Shown one piece after another: positions 12,101 through 23,652 of a DNA stretch of 64,000 nucleotides. The stretch comes from Henckelia pumila (taxonomy: Eukaryota > Streptophyta > Magnoliopsida > Lamiales > Gesneriaceae), in the NCBI RefSeq assembly GCF_033568475.1, contig NC_133123.1:137972242-138036241 (forward strand), written 5' to 3'. Positions within the stretch are counted from its first letter, which is position 1. Each line of letters starts with the position of its first letter. The translations under genes were made by a program, and so were the position numbers. The notes beneath the pieces were generated by a model. That model saw nothing but the letters and a program-made list of their open reading frames with translations, was not told the DNA's origin and did not search any database.

Positions 12101-13668
12101 ATGCCTTGAGCCGAAAGCTTTGTTCTTTATCTCTTTCTACTATTGGTGTTTCTCAGTTGATCGATGATTGTTGCACTTCTGGTTTAGAGTTTGAAACAGA
12201 TAGGGAGACTATCAGAGTGTTTGCTATTCAAGCCGAGCCGGAGTTGTTTGTTGCAATCAGAGAAGCACAGAAGTCTGAGCCGAGCATTCAGGTTTCAGTA
12301 GAGAAAGTCAGATCTGGGCATCAGTCTGAATTCCAGGTTAGAGATGATGTTTTGTTTGTGAATAACCGTATTGTTGTGCCTGATATTTCGGAGTTGAGGC
12401 AGCGTATTCTTTGAGAGGCTCATTGCAGTCGGTTTAGTATTCACCCTGGAGGTCGTAAGATGTACAACGACCTGAAGAACCAGTTCTGGTGGAAGAGAAT
12501 GAAGAGCGATGTTGCGAGGTTTGTATCTCGGTGTTTGAACTGTCAGCAAGTAAAAGCAAAACGGAAGCGACCAGGAGGTCTGTTGCACAGTCTATCTGTT
12601 CCTGAATGAAAGTGGGATCACATTTCCATGGATTTTGTCACGAAGCTACCACGATCCGTTCGAGGATGCGATGCCATTTGGGTAGTGATCGACCGATTGA
12701 CAAAGTTTGCGTGTTTTATTCCGTACAGGATGACGTATCGTCATGATCAGATGGCTGAGTTGTATGTTAGCAATGTTGTGAGATTGCATGGTGTGCCGAA
12801 GTCGATTGTTTCAGACAGAGATCCTAGATTCACTTCTAACTTCTGGCACAGTCTTCAGGGGGCACTTGGTACTCGATTGCATCTGAGTACAGCTTATCAT
12901 CCTCAGACCGATGGACAGTCAGAGCGGACTATCCAGACGTTAGAGGATATGCTGCGAGCGGTAGTGCTAGACTTTGGCACTAGTTGGCATGATTCTTTGT
13001 CTCTTGTTGAGTTTTCTTACAACAACAGCTTCCAAGCGAGTATCGGTATGGCGCCTTTTGAGACTTTGTATGGTAAGAAGTGCCGATCTTCATTGTTTTG
13101 GGATGATTTGTCCGAGTCACCAGATTTGGGACCGGAGATGCTTAGAGATATGGCAGAGCAGGTTAAGATCATTCAGACCAGAATGAAGTCAGCTCAAGAT
13201 AGGCAAGCGAAGTATGCGAATGTCAGGCGTAGACCTCTGAGTTTTGATCAGGGAGACCGAGTCTTTCTGAATATTTCACCTTTCAGAGGCACTGTCAGAT
13301 TCGGTAAGAGAGGGAAGTTATCTCCGAGATTCATCGGGCCATACGAGATTCTCGAGAAGATAGGCGATCTTGCCTACAGACTTGCACTTCCTCCGTCTTT
13401 ATCTGGTATTCACGACGTTTTTCACGTCTCTATGCTGCGAAAGTATCATCCAGATCCTTCTCATATTCTTCATCCTGATGAAGCCGAGTTAGACGAGACT
13501 CTGAGCTACTTTGAGCGACCGCTTCAGATCCTTGATCGGAAGGAGAAACAACTCAGAATCAAGTCGATCCCATTAGTGAAAGTGCAGTGGAGTCGTCACG
13601 GAGTCGATGAAGCGACTTGGGAGACAGAATCTGACATGAGACAGCGATTTCCGGAGTTATTCGGATGA
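9104..13668 (+). pseudogene. Element B gag-pol polyprotein, broken
   Basis: The likely ancestral start is ATG at 9104 (MGPRRVIN...). Visible parts in order: Gag capsid region (9185-9874); CCHC knuckle ([14 protein letters not shown], near 10040); protease ([11 protein letters not shown], near 10330); reverse transcriptase with FIDDILIYS (near 11340); RNase H (11770-12110); integrase with zinc-binding H/C residues (12418-12550) and core motifs MDFVTKLP, VSDRDPRF and DGQSERTIQ; GPY/F motif (FIGPYEIL); and a C-terminal chromodomain (about 13510-13665). Breaks: TAG 9182-9184, TAG 9872-9874, a one-base deletion near 11780-11787 (frame 2 to frame 1), TAG 11854-11856, TAA 11989-11991, TGA 12412-12414 and TGA 12607-12609. 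It is a clear pseudogene. Confidence 0.93.
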
Positions 13669-13753
13669 CGTGAGTTCTTCTTACTGTCTTTAGTTTTTTA
13701 TTCTATCTTATGAGTTGTGGTTCTTGTTGATTTCGAGGACGAAATTTCTTCTT

Positions 13754-13766
13754 AGTGGGGGAGAAT
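13754..13766 (+). other. Element B polypurine tract
   Basis: AGTGGGGGAGAAT directly precedes the 3' LTR and follows a GAGGACGAAAT block shared with element A. It is the expected plus-strand primer site. Confidence 0.85.
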
Positions 13767-15774
13767 TGTAATGCCCCGTTTTTATCTTAAATGAGTTTAT
13801 TTGAGTCAAACGGAGATTGCAGAGTTCAAGAGCCGACTTGATTTTGTCCAGGGTCCTTTTTGCAAATTTTGGATTTTTCAGGAACTAAAACGCAAATATC
13901 GGTTTTATTAGATATTTATAAGGGAAATGACCTGTATTATTCATTCATCACCTTCCCTTAGCCGCCTCCCCTCCATTGAAATGCTTTAAACGTTTCTCCA
14001 AGCTCCCAGATTTCAGTCCGAGCTCGATCCGTCCGTTGGAATTTATTTCTGAAGGCAGATTAGCGATCACTGCAGCGAGAGCTCCGTTATATTGTAAGTT
14101 TCTCTACGATCAGATACATTCTAGTTTTTGGATGTCGTTAGAATCGTTCGAGATTCGAGTATGTTGTTCTTGACAGAGTTCTGATCGTTTATATTATGTC
14201 GGTTTTGAAATATAACGACGTTCGGAATTGTTATGATTTTTGGAAGCTATTTTTGAAAGTTTGAGTTTTGTGATGTGTTGGGTTTGCCTTGTTATTGTTG
14301 TTTTGGGCATTGATATGAAGTTATATCGGTATTGAACTGCTGTCTGCGTTTCCAGTTTGTTCAGTTTATAGCCGTTATGCCGTCGGTTTGAGTTTTGGAG
14401 ATTTCGAATCGTTTTTGTATTGATTGAAGCCTTGGCTTGTGAGTGATAATGTTTGTTGATCAACTCTTGTATTCGTACAAATTCGTTGGAGTTTGTCGAG
14501 CCCTGTGTTAGCAGCATTATTCGTCGAGAGTTGGACGAAGAACGATAAAGAGATTTCCTTGAATCGTTGTTGTTGTTTAGGTTGTATAGTTGTTGATACA
14601 ATCTTTTGTTGTAGCTTGTCAAAAGTTGGATCTACGACATTGAAAGGTAAAAGCAGTCATCGTAGCGGGATAGCATACTCGGGACAGTTGGTTCTCGAGT
14701 TTTCCCTTTTAAATCATATATTGCATCTACACTTGTTCTAGCATGAAGAACTTGTGTCTTGTTGGTTTTGCTTGAGCCCTTGTTACATGGCTATGTTTTA
14801 TGTTTCTGTTATGCATTCATCTTGAGCCAACTTTGACTTCAGCGGGCAGAATAGACCTTTTTGTTTAGATGTTTGGGAACTATGATTGAGTGGCCTAGGT
14901 CGTAGTCATTTCGCCTAGTGCTAGCATACTCATTATAGTTGCTCAAAGTCTAGAGGAGTAGGATACATGACACCACCTCGATTGGGAGAGTCGGTGAGTC
15001 GTTACGTGATCTCATCCTCGGGATCCCAAAAGCACAGCAGCAATCCCTCGTTTATCAGATTTGATATCCCGGTTTAAAGACATGCATTTCATTTCATTGT
15101 TATTGATTACGTTGTTGTCTTGAAAGCATGTTTATTGTTGTATTACTTGATATGTTGCTTTTACTGGGATTATCATTCTCACCGGTTATCCGGCTGTTGC
15201 TTTGTTTTGTATGTGTACTTGGAAACAGGTGGGGCAGGATCGAGTCAGCGAAGACCCGGTTAGCTTCAAGAGGGAGAGTTAGTAGTGGGACTCGGTTTTA
15301 GGAGTCGAATCAGCATGTTTATCTAGTTAAGATTTAAGCATGTTAGAACTCGAACTTGTTATGTTGTTATTCGGTTTGTAATCTTAGAATGAAGCATGTT
15401 CTATTAGTTTGAGATTGTATAACTTTAGAACTACTTTGTATTGAATTATGCATGTGTATTAACGTTTTGAGTTTCGTTGTAATGCATGATTTTGTTTTGG
15501 AAGTGTTGGAGTCGAGCCTCCTAGTTTTTCTGCTGTTTCCTAGTTCTGCAGGAGGGGACGCTCGGGCTGCAATTTTTAGCTGCCCGGGCGCACACCCCTT
15601 CGAGCCAAACAGCAGGTTGCTGTTTTGGGAGGCACCCGGGCTGCAGTTTTTAGCCGCCCGGGCGCAACCCCTTCTGTAAAAAAAAAAAAAAAATTCAATT
15701 ACTTTTAGTCTTGGATCTTGTATGCTTAATTGTTGTTTAATCCGAGATAAGTTGTTTAGAACCGAGGTCTCACA
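13767..15774 (+). repeat. Element B 3' LTR
   Basis: Begins TGTAATGCCCCG and ends GGTCTCACA, then the GCTGG duplication. It matches 6780-8802 throughout, with scattered substitutions. Near 15550-15670 a GC-rich segment containing TTTTTAGC and CCCGGGCGCA occurs twice, about 80 bases apart, and could form hairpins. Confidence 0.93.
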
Positions 15775-16268
15775 GCTGGTATAGCTTGCCTAGTAGAATT
15801 AAGGTACGTAAGTACATACTGAGATAGCCAGTTGAATATACATGTTTATGTGTTGCATAATTATGTGTTGCATTATTATCTGTCATAATATGCATGATTT
15901 ACTGTTCATGATTTGTATGCGGCATTTGCATACCATGTTGAGCCTGTTATCCTTTTGAGATAACCAGTTGTTCTAGGGTCGCTCAGCCCTAGGGTTGTTG
16001 TTATTATACGATCGGGTACCGTGTGACACCCACTGGACCGACGGGACAGCGTGTACGGTTTTTACCCAGGATAGTGATAGTCCAAGATCGGGTTCAGTAT
16101 GTGTGGCACCCACTGGATCTTTGGAGCAGCGTGCGCATACTGGAGGCGCCTATGAACTGAGCATGATTTTCCAGATATGATCCCAGTTACCCAGATCATT
16201 CATAGTTCATGTTGCATGCATCATATAGACCTGTATATTCAATACTTTATGTACTGGGCGTTAGCGCT
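15775..16268 (+). repeat. Element A 5' LTR, fragment 2
   Basis: Continues the LTR of A after element B. The first five bases (GCTGG) are the right target duplication of B and the last five (GCGCT) the left target duplication of C. It matches about 28652-29146 of the 3' LTR. Confidence 0.92.
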
Positions 16269-18143
16269 TGTTGGAAAACGGTGTTCAGATCAATTAGAAT
16301 TGATACCCGGTGCAGCGGAAGTTTAAAATTTTATTTTATTAATATGGAACGATTCCATATCTGGGTATCAAAACTTTCACGATTAAATTTGTGTAAGTAA
16401 AATAAATAATCACAATTAAATATTTTACCTTAAAATCTCGAAGCGAGATTATGGACACCAACATAATTTAATCTGCTCTTGTTGTATATCCCCGGAACTG
16501 ATGAACGAACGTTTCTTCAATCAGGTCCACGAATAGAAAACAAAACCCTCTGATTGACTGCACTAGAAATCAATCAGAAGTTTGCGTAGAGAATAAACAG
16601 ATATGATCTTTTAATTCAGATTGTAATTTTTCATAAAAATCACAAGCCGAATTTTCTCCGAAAAGAACAGAAGATTTCGAAAATCCTCTTGAAATATTTT
16701 GTAGTGTTTTTCGAAAATTCTAATAATGAATTGCATGTAATTTTCGAACACTACACATATATTTATAGATAATTTCTAGTTATAATTGTATCAGAACTCT
16801 ACTCCTTAAAGCCCACAATCCATAACTTAAGCCCAACAAGCCAAGCCTATTGTTGTAGAAATTAATATAAATTCATCGTGACTCCGATTGATAAACTGAT
16901 TTCACCAATGTGCACAGAAACCATTTCTGCATCTTTTAAAGTCAAGATAATTTTTCTAAATCCGAATTCAGTGATTTTCAAAAATGCCCATCCCTATGTC
17001 ATTTTAGGAAATCCCACTCCCTTTAGTTAAGAAGTCCAACTTCTCTTTCATTAAATTTAACTCTTTAAATTTAACTATCTCTACGGGGTTTTAGTAATCC
17101 ATTACTTGTGTAACCCTCAATGGTTCAGGAATACAGCTAGCCGTGGGCTCACAACTCCTTGTGACTCGGAACAACAATTTTCGACTTACCCATCGAATCA
17201 TGGTAAGAGCGCCTAGCAACATCGCCCCATGATTCCCTAGGTATTACTGATAGTGCCTGCAAGAACCAATAGATTTTGGTTAGCGTACAGTACGGTCCCT
17301 TCATCCAAATATCCCGATCGAATCAACAACCATTGGTATATCGAGAGTCGTTCGAGATTCGATAACTATGCATAACATCTTGGAGATCTATTAGTGACAT
17401 CGCATGTGTTACTAGGATAACCCATTAACCTAAAACACATCATGTACTCTGGCCAGAGATTCGTCACACTAATATCTCCTCAGATCGCATAGGATATCCA
17501 CACTCGCAAGTATGTGGTGAATCCTTGACAACAAAGCATCGACTCCTATATGTGTCGTAACTGTACCCAATCCCGACATCTGATGACCCCAATAGAGTCG
17601 GTAAACGAGTCAAAGTACAGTACTAGCATATAGAGTCTCAATGTTGTTTCAAGTAATAAGGACTAATGGTGTACAACCAAAACCGCGGACTTTATACACT
17701 CGATAAGTGATAACCACTTGGAAAGTCCGAATAGGGTAGTTCGATCATTCATCATATGAATATCCATTTGCATGCTTTGAACATCTCTATGTTCCATACC
17801 AATGAAACGTGGTACTCGGCATCGCAAATGCTAGTCTCAATCTCGAGCGATCCTTATCCTTATTTGCGGACGACTCAATTGACTAGGAACAGTTTAGAAT
17901 ATACAGTGACTATAAGATGTGTTTCATGATAGCCATCCCCATGTACTACCACATCTTACATACACTATAGTATATTCAAGGTCTTTATCAAAACAACAAT
18001 AGTATATCATAATATAACAATATGAAGAAAGATAAAATCAATGCCATTATAAAAGTGCAAATTATATTAAACAAAAGATTGTTTTACATAGAGTCATAAA
18101 AGCCCTTAGCCACAAGTTGGCTAACCGGGCACCCACTCTTTCA
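16269..18143 (-). repeat. Element C 3' LTR (left copy)
   Basis: On the plus strand it starts TGTTGGAAAACGG and ends ACTCTTTCA. It is 1,875 bases and nearly identical to 23653-25529. Confidence 0.95.
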
Positions 18144-18158
18144 ATCTCCCACTTGCCC
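18144..18158 (-). other. Element C polypurine tract
   Basis: On the minus strand GGGCAAGTGGGAGAT immediately precedes the TGAAAGAGTG start of the 3' LTR. This is the usual copia position. Confidence 0.8.
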
Positions 18159-21100
18159 TAAATCCAACTAGTCATACTACGTAATCCCATTGCTTCGCGA
18201 TGTTTGTCAAACAATGGTCCTAGCAAGGGCTTAGTAAGCGGATCAGCGATATTGTCTGTAGAGGCCACTCTCTCGACACTGATGTCTCCTCTTTCCACAA
18301 TCTTCCGAATGATGTGGTATTTTCTCAGTACGTGTTTGGACTTCTGATGAGACCTTGGCTCCTTTGCCTTAGCAACGGCACCCGTGTTGTCACAGTACAC
18401 CGGGACTGGACCAACAGCTTCAGGAATTACACCCAACTCTTGGATGAATTTCCTTATCCAAACCGCCTCTTTAGCAGCAGCTGATGCTGCAATGTATTCT
18501 GCTTCAGTGGTGGAATCCGCTGTGGTGTCCTGCTTGGAACTCTTCCAAGAGACAGCACCGCCATTGAGCACGAATTCAAATCCAGAGGTTGATTTCGAGT
18601 CATCCACGTCACATTGGAAGCTAGAGTCGGTATAGCCTTCCAACTTCAATTCTCTCCCTCCATAAACCATGAATAAATTCTTAGTCCTTCGCAAGTACTT
18701 AAGAATATCCTTCACGGCTTTCCAATGCATTTGACCGGGATTGGCTTGGTATCTGCTCGTGACGCTCAGAGCATAGGCCACATCCGGTCTGGTAGATATC
18801 ATTCCATATATGATACTACCTATGGCTGACGCATATAGCACGTGTGTCATCTTCTCTATCTCTTCGTCAGTTTTGGGACACATAGACTTGGATAGAGAAA
18901 CTCCATAACACATAGGTAGATGTCCTCTCTTGGACCCATCCATTGAAAACCTTTTCAATATGGTGTCGATGTAGGTTGATTGAGTGAGTCCTATCATTCT
19001 TTTAGATCTATCTCTATAGATCTGAATTCCTAAAATATAGGATGCCTCACCTAAATCCTTCATCGAGAATCTACCTGATAACCATATCTTTGTTGACTGC
19101 AACATCCCTACATCATTCCCCATGATTAGGATGTCATCAACATAAAGTACTAAGAATGTTATCGCATTCTTCACTACTTTCTTGTACACGCATGGTTCCT
19201 CCGGGTTCTTGATGAAACCAAAATCCTTTATTGTTTCATCAAATTTCTGGTTCCAACTTCTTGATGCTTGTTTGAGACCATAGATTGATCTCTGAAGCTT
19301 GCATACCTTATGCTCACTTCTCATGGATGTGTATCCCTCAGGCTGCGTCATATAGATCTCTTCCTTAATGTTTCCATTAAAAAATGCAGTCTTTACATCC
19401 ATTTGCCATATCTCATAGTCATACCATGCTGCTATGGCAATAAGGATTCTTATGGACTTGAACATTGCGACTGGTGAAAAGGTTTCATCATAGTCAACTC
19501 ATTGTCTTTGAGTATAACCTTTTGCCACCAATCGTGCCTTGTAGGTCAATACCTTTCCATCAGGCCCAAGCTTTCTCTTGTAGATCCATTTGCATCCAAT
19601 TGGAACAATTCCATCGGGAGGATCTACTAAAGACCAAACTTGGTTAGAATGCATCGAGTCTATTTCCGATTGCATTGCTTCAAGCCATAAATTTGAATCC
19701 GCATCAGAAATTGCTTCCTTGAAGTTTCTTGGATCACATCCAATGTCGGATTCACTTTGATCCCCTTCAAGAAGAAGACCATATCTAATAGGAGGCCTAG
19801 AAGTCCTCTCGGATCTCCTAGTAATAGGCGTGTATTGTGATGATTCTTGAGGTGTAGGATTGCTATTTTGTATCTCGGGTTCTTCTCGAATTTCTTCGAG
19901 TTCCATCATCTTGCCTTTCTTATCCAATAAGAACTTCTTCTCCAAGAAGGTGGCATTCCTTGAAACAAACACTTTTGTTTCAGCAGGATGATAGAAATAA
20001 TATCTGATTGAATTCTTCGGATACCATACAAAATAACATAAAGTGGATCGACTATCCAATTTATCTCCCACTGTCTGCTTCACGTAAGCAGGACATCCCC
20101 AAATCCTCAAGTATGAATACTTAGGAGCTTTGCCATTCCATAACTCGTATGATGTTTTATTTACTGCTTTAGTGTGGACGTTATTTAACAACAATCCTGT
20201 CGTTTCAAGCGTGTAGCCCCAAAACGAAGGTGGGAGCTCAGTGAAGCTCATCATGGATCGAACCATGTCCAACAAAGTTCGATTGCGACGCTCCGAAACA
20301 CCATTAAGCTGAGGTGTCATAGGAGGAGTCCACTGAGAGAGAATCTCATTCTCTTTTAGATAGTCCAAAAACTCGGTACTTAAGTATTCTCCACCTCGAT
20401 CCGATCGAAGTGCCTTAATACTTTTACCTAGTTTGTTTTCTACTTCAGCCTTGAATTCTTTGAACCTTTCAAATGCTTCAGACTTATATTTCATTAAATA
20501 TAAATACTCATACCTAGAATGATCATCAGTAAAGGTAATGAAGTAGGTGTTGCCACATTTAGTACCAATCCTAAATGGACCGCAAATATATGTATAGATC
20601 AAATCCAACAGATTTTGACTACGCTCATTTTTCCCTTTAGGCAGGACTCACAAGTAGGTAGAGAGTTAATATTAGACATATCAAACATGCCCTCTCCCAC
20701 TAGCTTGTTCATCCTCCTTGAGGAAATATGACCTAGCCTAGCATGCCAAAGGTTTGCCGGGTTTTGACTATCGTCCTTCCTTTTAATTGTTGTTACCGGT
20801 TTATCAACATAATTAATTGGAACGTCTTTTAATTTTAAGCTATATAGATCATTTTCAAGTTGTCCATTTCCAATCAAACATTCATTCTTGTAAATATTGC
20901 AAATCTCATTCACAAAATTGCAAGAAAAATCATCTCTATCAAGCATAGAAATAGATATAATGTTTTTGACCAAATCCGGAACATATAAAACATCTCTCAA
21001 AAATAACTTAAAATTGTTCTGCAAAACTAAATAAATGTCTCCTATAGCTTTGGCTTCGACTCTAGAACCATTCTCGAGCCTTAGCTGGGTCTCACCCATC

Positions 21101-22044
21101 CTTAGCTTACGACTTCTTGTCATCACCTGCAAATCATTGCAAATGTGAGATCCACATCCGGTATCCAATACCCAAGAAGAAGTATTAAGCGAAACATTTA
21201 TTTCAATGTAAAACATACCCTTTGCAGTTCGCAACTGTTCGAGGTATTCCTTGCAGTTACGTTTCCAATGACCGGGTTTCTTGCAGTAATGGCAAACGTT
21301 TTCATCTTTTATCTCAATTGAAGCCTTGGACTTTCCCTTCTTATTTGGTACAATCTTCTTGGGCGGGGCAGAACGTTTCTTACCCTTTCCACTTGGTACT
21401 TTCTTAGAGTTCGAAGAGGAGCCAACCAAGAGTACCGGTTTATCCTTCTTTAGTGTGGCTTCATATGTGACAAGCATATTGACCATCTCTTCAAGGGTGG
21501 CCTCTATCTTGTTCATATTGAAGTTCATCACAAAACCGTCAAACGATGAAGGAAGTGATAGAAGCAACAAGTCCGCGCTAAGTTCATGCTCCAAAGTCAA
21601 GTCGAGTGTTACCAACTTTTCAATGAGCCCAATCATGCGCACCCCATGCTCACGGACCGAAGTCCCATCTCGCATGCGGCTCGTCATGAGCTCTATGACG
21701 GTGGCATACCTCTCCGATCTTGACTGAGCTCCAAAGAGTTCCTTGAGGTTCTTGTGAATGTCAGTAGCATTCACGGCATCCTCGAATCTCCTTTGAAGCT
21801 AATCAGACATCGAAGCCTGCATGTAGCATTTGGCCTTGATATCATGGTCCCACCATAAATCAAGTTTGGCCAACTCTTCCGAACTTGTATTAGCCAGGGC
21901 TTCCTTCGGAGGCGGCTTCTCTAACACGTAGAAAGCTTTTTCCGAAGTAAGAATAATTTTCAACTTACGAAACCATTCCGTATAGTTTGCGCCAGTCAAT
22001 TTTTTTTGTTCGAGAATTGAAAACAGTGGATTGCGTGGATTCAT
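18158..22044 (-). pseudogene. Element C gag-pol polyprotein (copia order), broken
   Basis: Starts at ATG 22044 (MNPRNPLFSILEQ). Seen in order: Gag N-terminus (22044-21802); Gag CCHC knuckle (CHYCKKPGHWKRNC); protease (VLDTGCGSHI); GAG-pre-integrase (LWHARLGHIS); integrase core with TFTDDHSRY, LRSDRGGEY and NGVSERRNR; reverse transcriptase with MDVKTAFFNG and LYVDDILI; RNase H ending DSTTEAEYIAAS and NIADPLTKPL. Breaks: TAG at 21799-21801 in Gag, a frame change with missing sequence near 20600-20640 between pre-integrase and integrase core, and TGA at 19499-19501 before the reverse transcriptase. The remaining frames are long and open, consistent with a young element. Confidence 0.94.
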
Positions 22045-23638
22045 CGTAATATAATACTGAAAAGGAACCAGACAATAATTAGTGATTTGTTTAATTAATT
22101 TACTAAGACATAAAATATGGCGAATTTTATTTTATGAATTACACTCCCACTATTTTAATGATTTCACTACCCTCTAGTGAAAACGAGAAACATTTTTTTT
22201 AGTGGGAACATGGAGTCCAATTGACAAACTATGGTCCCGAATAATATCAGCCAACCATAATTTTCAAAAGGTAGAGCCCAATTGCTTCCAAAGCAACCTC
22301 CATGTTTTTACCTCATGTCCAATAAGGGCCCAATAATATGACGCCGTTTATTGTGACATGTCAAGATGACCCATCAATATTAAGTTGTGATGGACGTTTG
22401 CCATGTGGATCCCCAATAATATGAGCCAATCCCATGGGAGTTCCACCCAACTTACAACATGTGTCGATCCAATGTACAGCTTTTCGACGAACGGGCCCCC
22501 CCAATAATATGAGCCGGACCGTATCCGCGGGTAGCATCACATACATTGATCGTTGATGGAAGGTAGGAATATTTAAACAATATTTAAAATTCCTTTTGTT
22601 TATCTTGATATCAATTTTAAATCATATTTAAAATGAGGGATTTTATTTTGAAAATTTGTCTCATCATGCAATTTATGTATGCTTGCGGGATTCATACAAT
22701 TTTGTCTAAACATGCATACATCAATAATATCATATATTATTTAAGGATGATCGATCTCATTAACTAATCGACCCGTGGTTGCCAATCACGGGTCTAAGTC
22801 CAATCCTAGGTGATATGTAAGTATGCAATGCAATCCTATTACATTGTGCTTCCAATTTACATTTCTTCGGTCTTCATTATCTGCTGGGCCCACCATTTCT
22901 TCAAATCTTTGTCTTCCACTAAGTCTAATAAATTTACAATAAATTTCGATGATAAATATGGGATACATTTTAGGGGTGGGAACGGGCCATAAACCAGGCC
23001 CACTTTTATTACATATGACAATCATATTGGGCTATAAACCAAGCCCATTAATAAACACCAACAACAATAAGACAAATGTAAATCACCTAATATACACCTA
23101 AAACATTGGTCATGGCAATCGATCATCCTTTTATCCAATAATTAATTCAATAATTAAAATAATTGGATAAACATGCAATGACATCATAATTAAAAGATAA
23201 AATCATATTTTATCTTATCCATCCATAAGATCATATCTTATCATCAATTGTACCAAAATAATTAATTTTATAAAATCTAATTTAACGGATAAAATTTATA
23301 AATTTTCCAAAAATTGAAATTTATCCAAAAATCAATTTTAAAAATTTCGGACTCGAACAATTCGATCCGATGCCTCGTGATCTAATCAAAAACAATTTTC
23401 GATCGGATCAAACACTAGAATTTCAAAAATTCAAAATTTTTTCAAAAATTAAAATTTTAATTTTCCGAGCTGCCCGGGACAATCCCGGGCAGCCCGTGCC
23501 CCGACCGGGGCTCGGGCTGGGCAGCGACCGTGTTTTGCCCGTCAAAAATTTAATTTTGAAAAATTTGTTTTGTTTCAAAAACGGAGGCTTAAAAATTTTG
23601 TACAATCGATTAATTTAATCGTTTGATCTGAGCAACCT
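22045..23638 (-). other. Element C 5' leader with repeated CCAATAATATGAGCC motif
   Basis: About 1.6 kb of non-coding leader between PBS and gag. A motif close to CCCAATAATATGAGCC (plus-strand reading) recurs near 22231, 22329, 22411 and 22500, spaced about 80-100 bases, with sequence such as CATGT near several copies. A GC-rich patch lies at about 23470-23540. No coding sequence recognised. Confidence 0.6.
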
Positions 23639-23652
23639 GGCTCTGATACCAC
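23639..23652 (-). other. Element C primer binding site (tRNA-iMet)
   Basis: The plus strand reads TGGCTCTGATACCA beside the LTR. The minus strand therefore has TGGTATCAGAGCCA, the initiator-Met tRNA complement. This fixes the orientation of element C. Confidence 0.92.

Larger units (their letters stand above)
6780..15774 (+). mobile_element. Element B: degraded Tekay/Del-like chromovirus (Ty3/gypsy)
   Basis: An 8,995-base element with 5' LTR 6780-8802 (2,023 bases), 3' LTR 13767-15774 (2,008 bases), PBS 8808-8818 and polypurine tract 13754-13766, inserted into the 5' LTR of element A. Domain order is Gag, protease, reverse transcriptase, RNase H, integrase and chromodomain, which is Ty3/gypsy order. 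The C-terminal chromodomain together with LTRs of about 2 kb points to the Tekay/Del clade; a tree would be needed to confirm the clade. The coding region has six premature stops and one frameshift, so it cannot move by itself. The two LTRs differ visibly more than those of element C. Confidence 0.92.
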
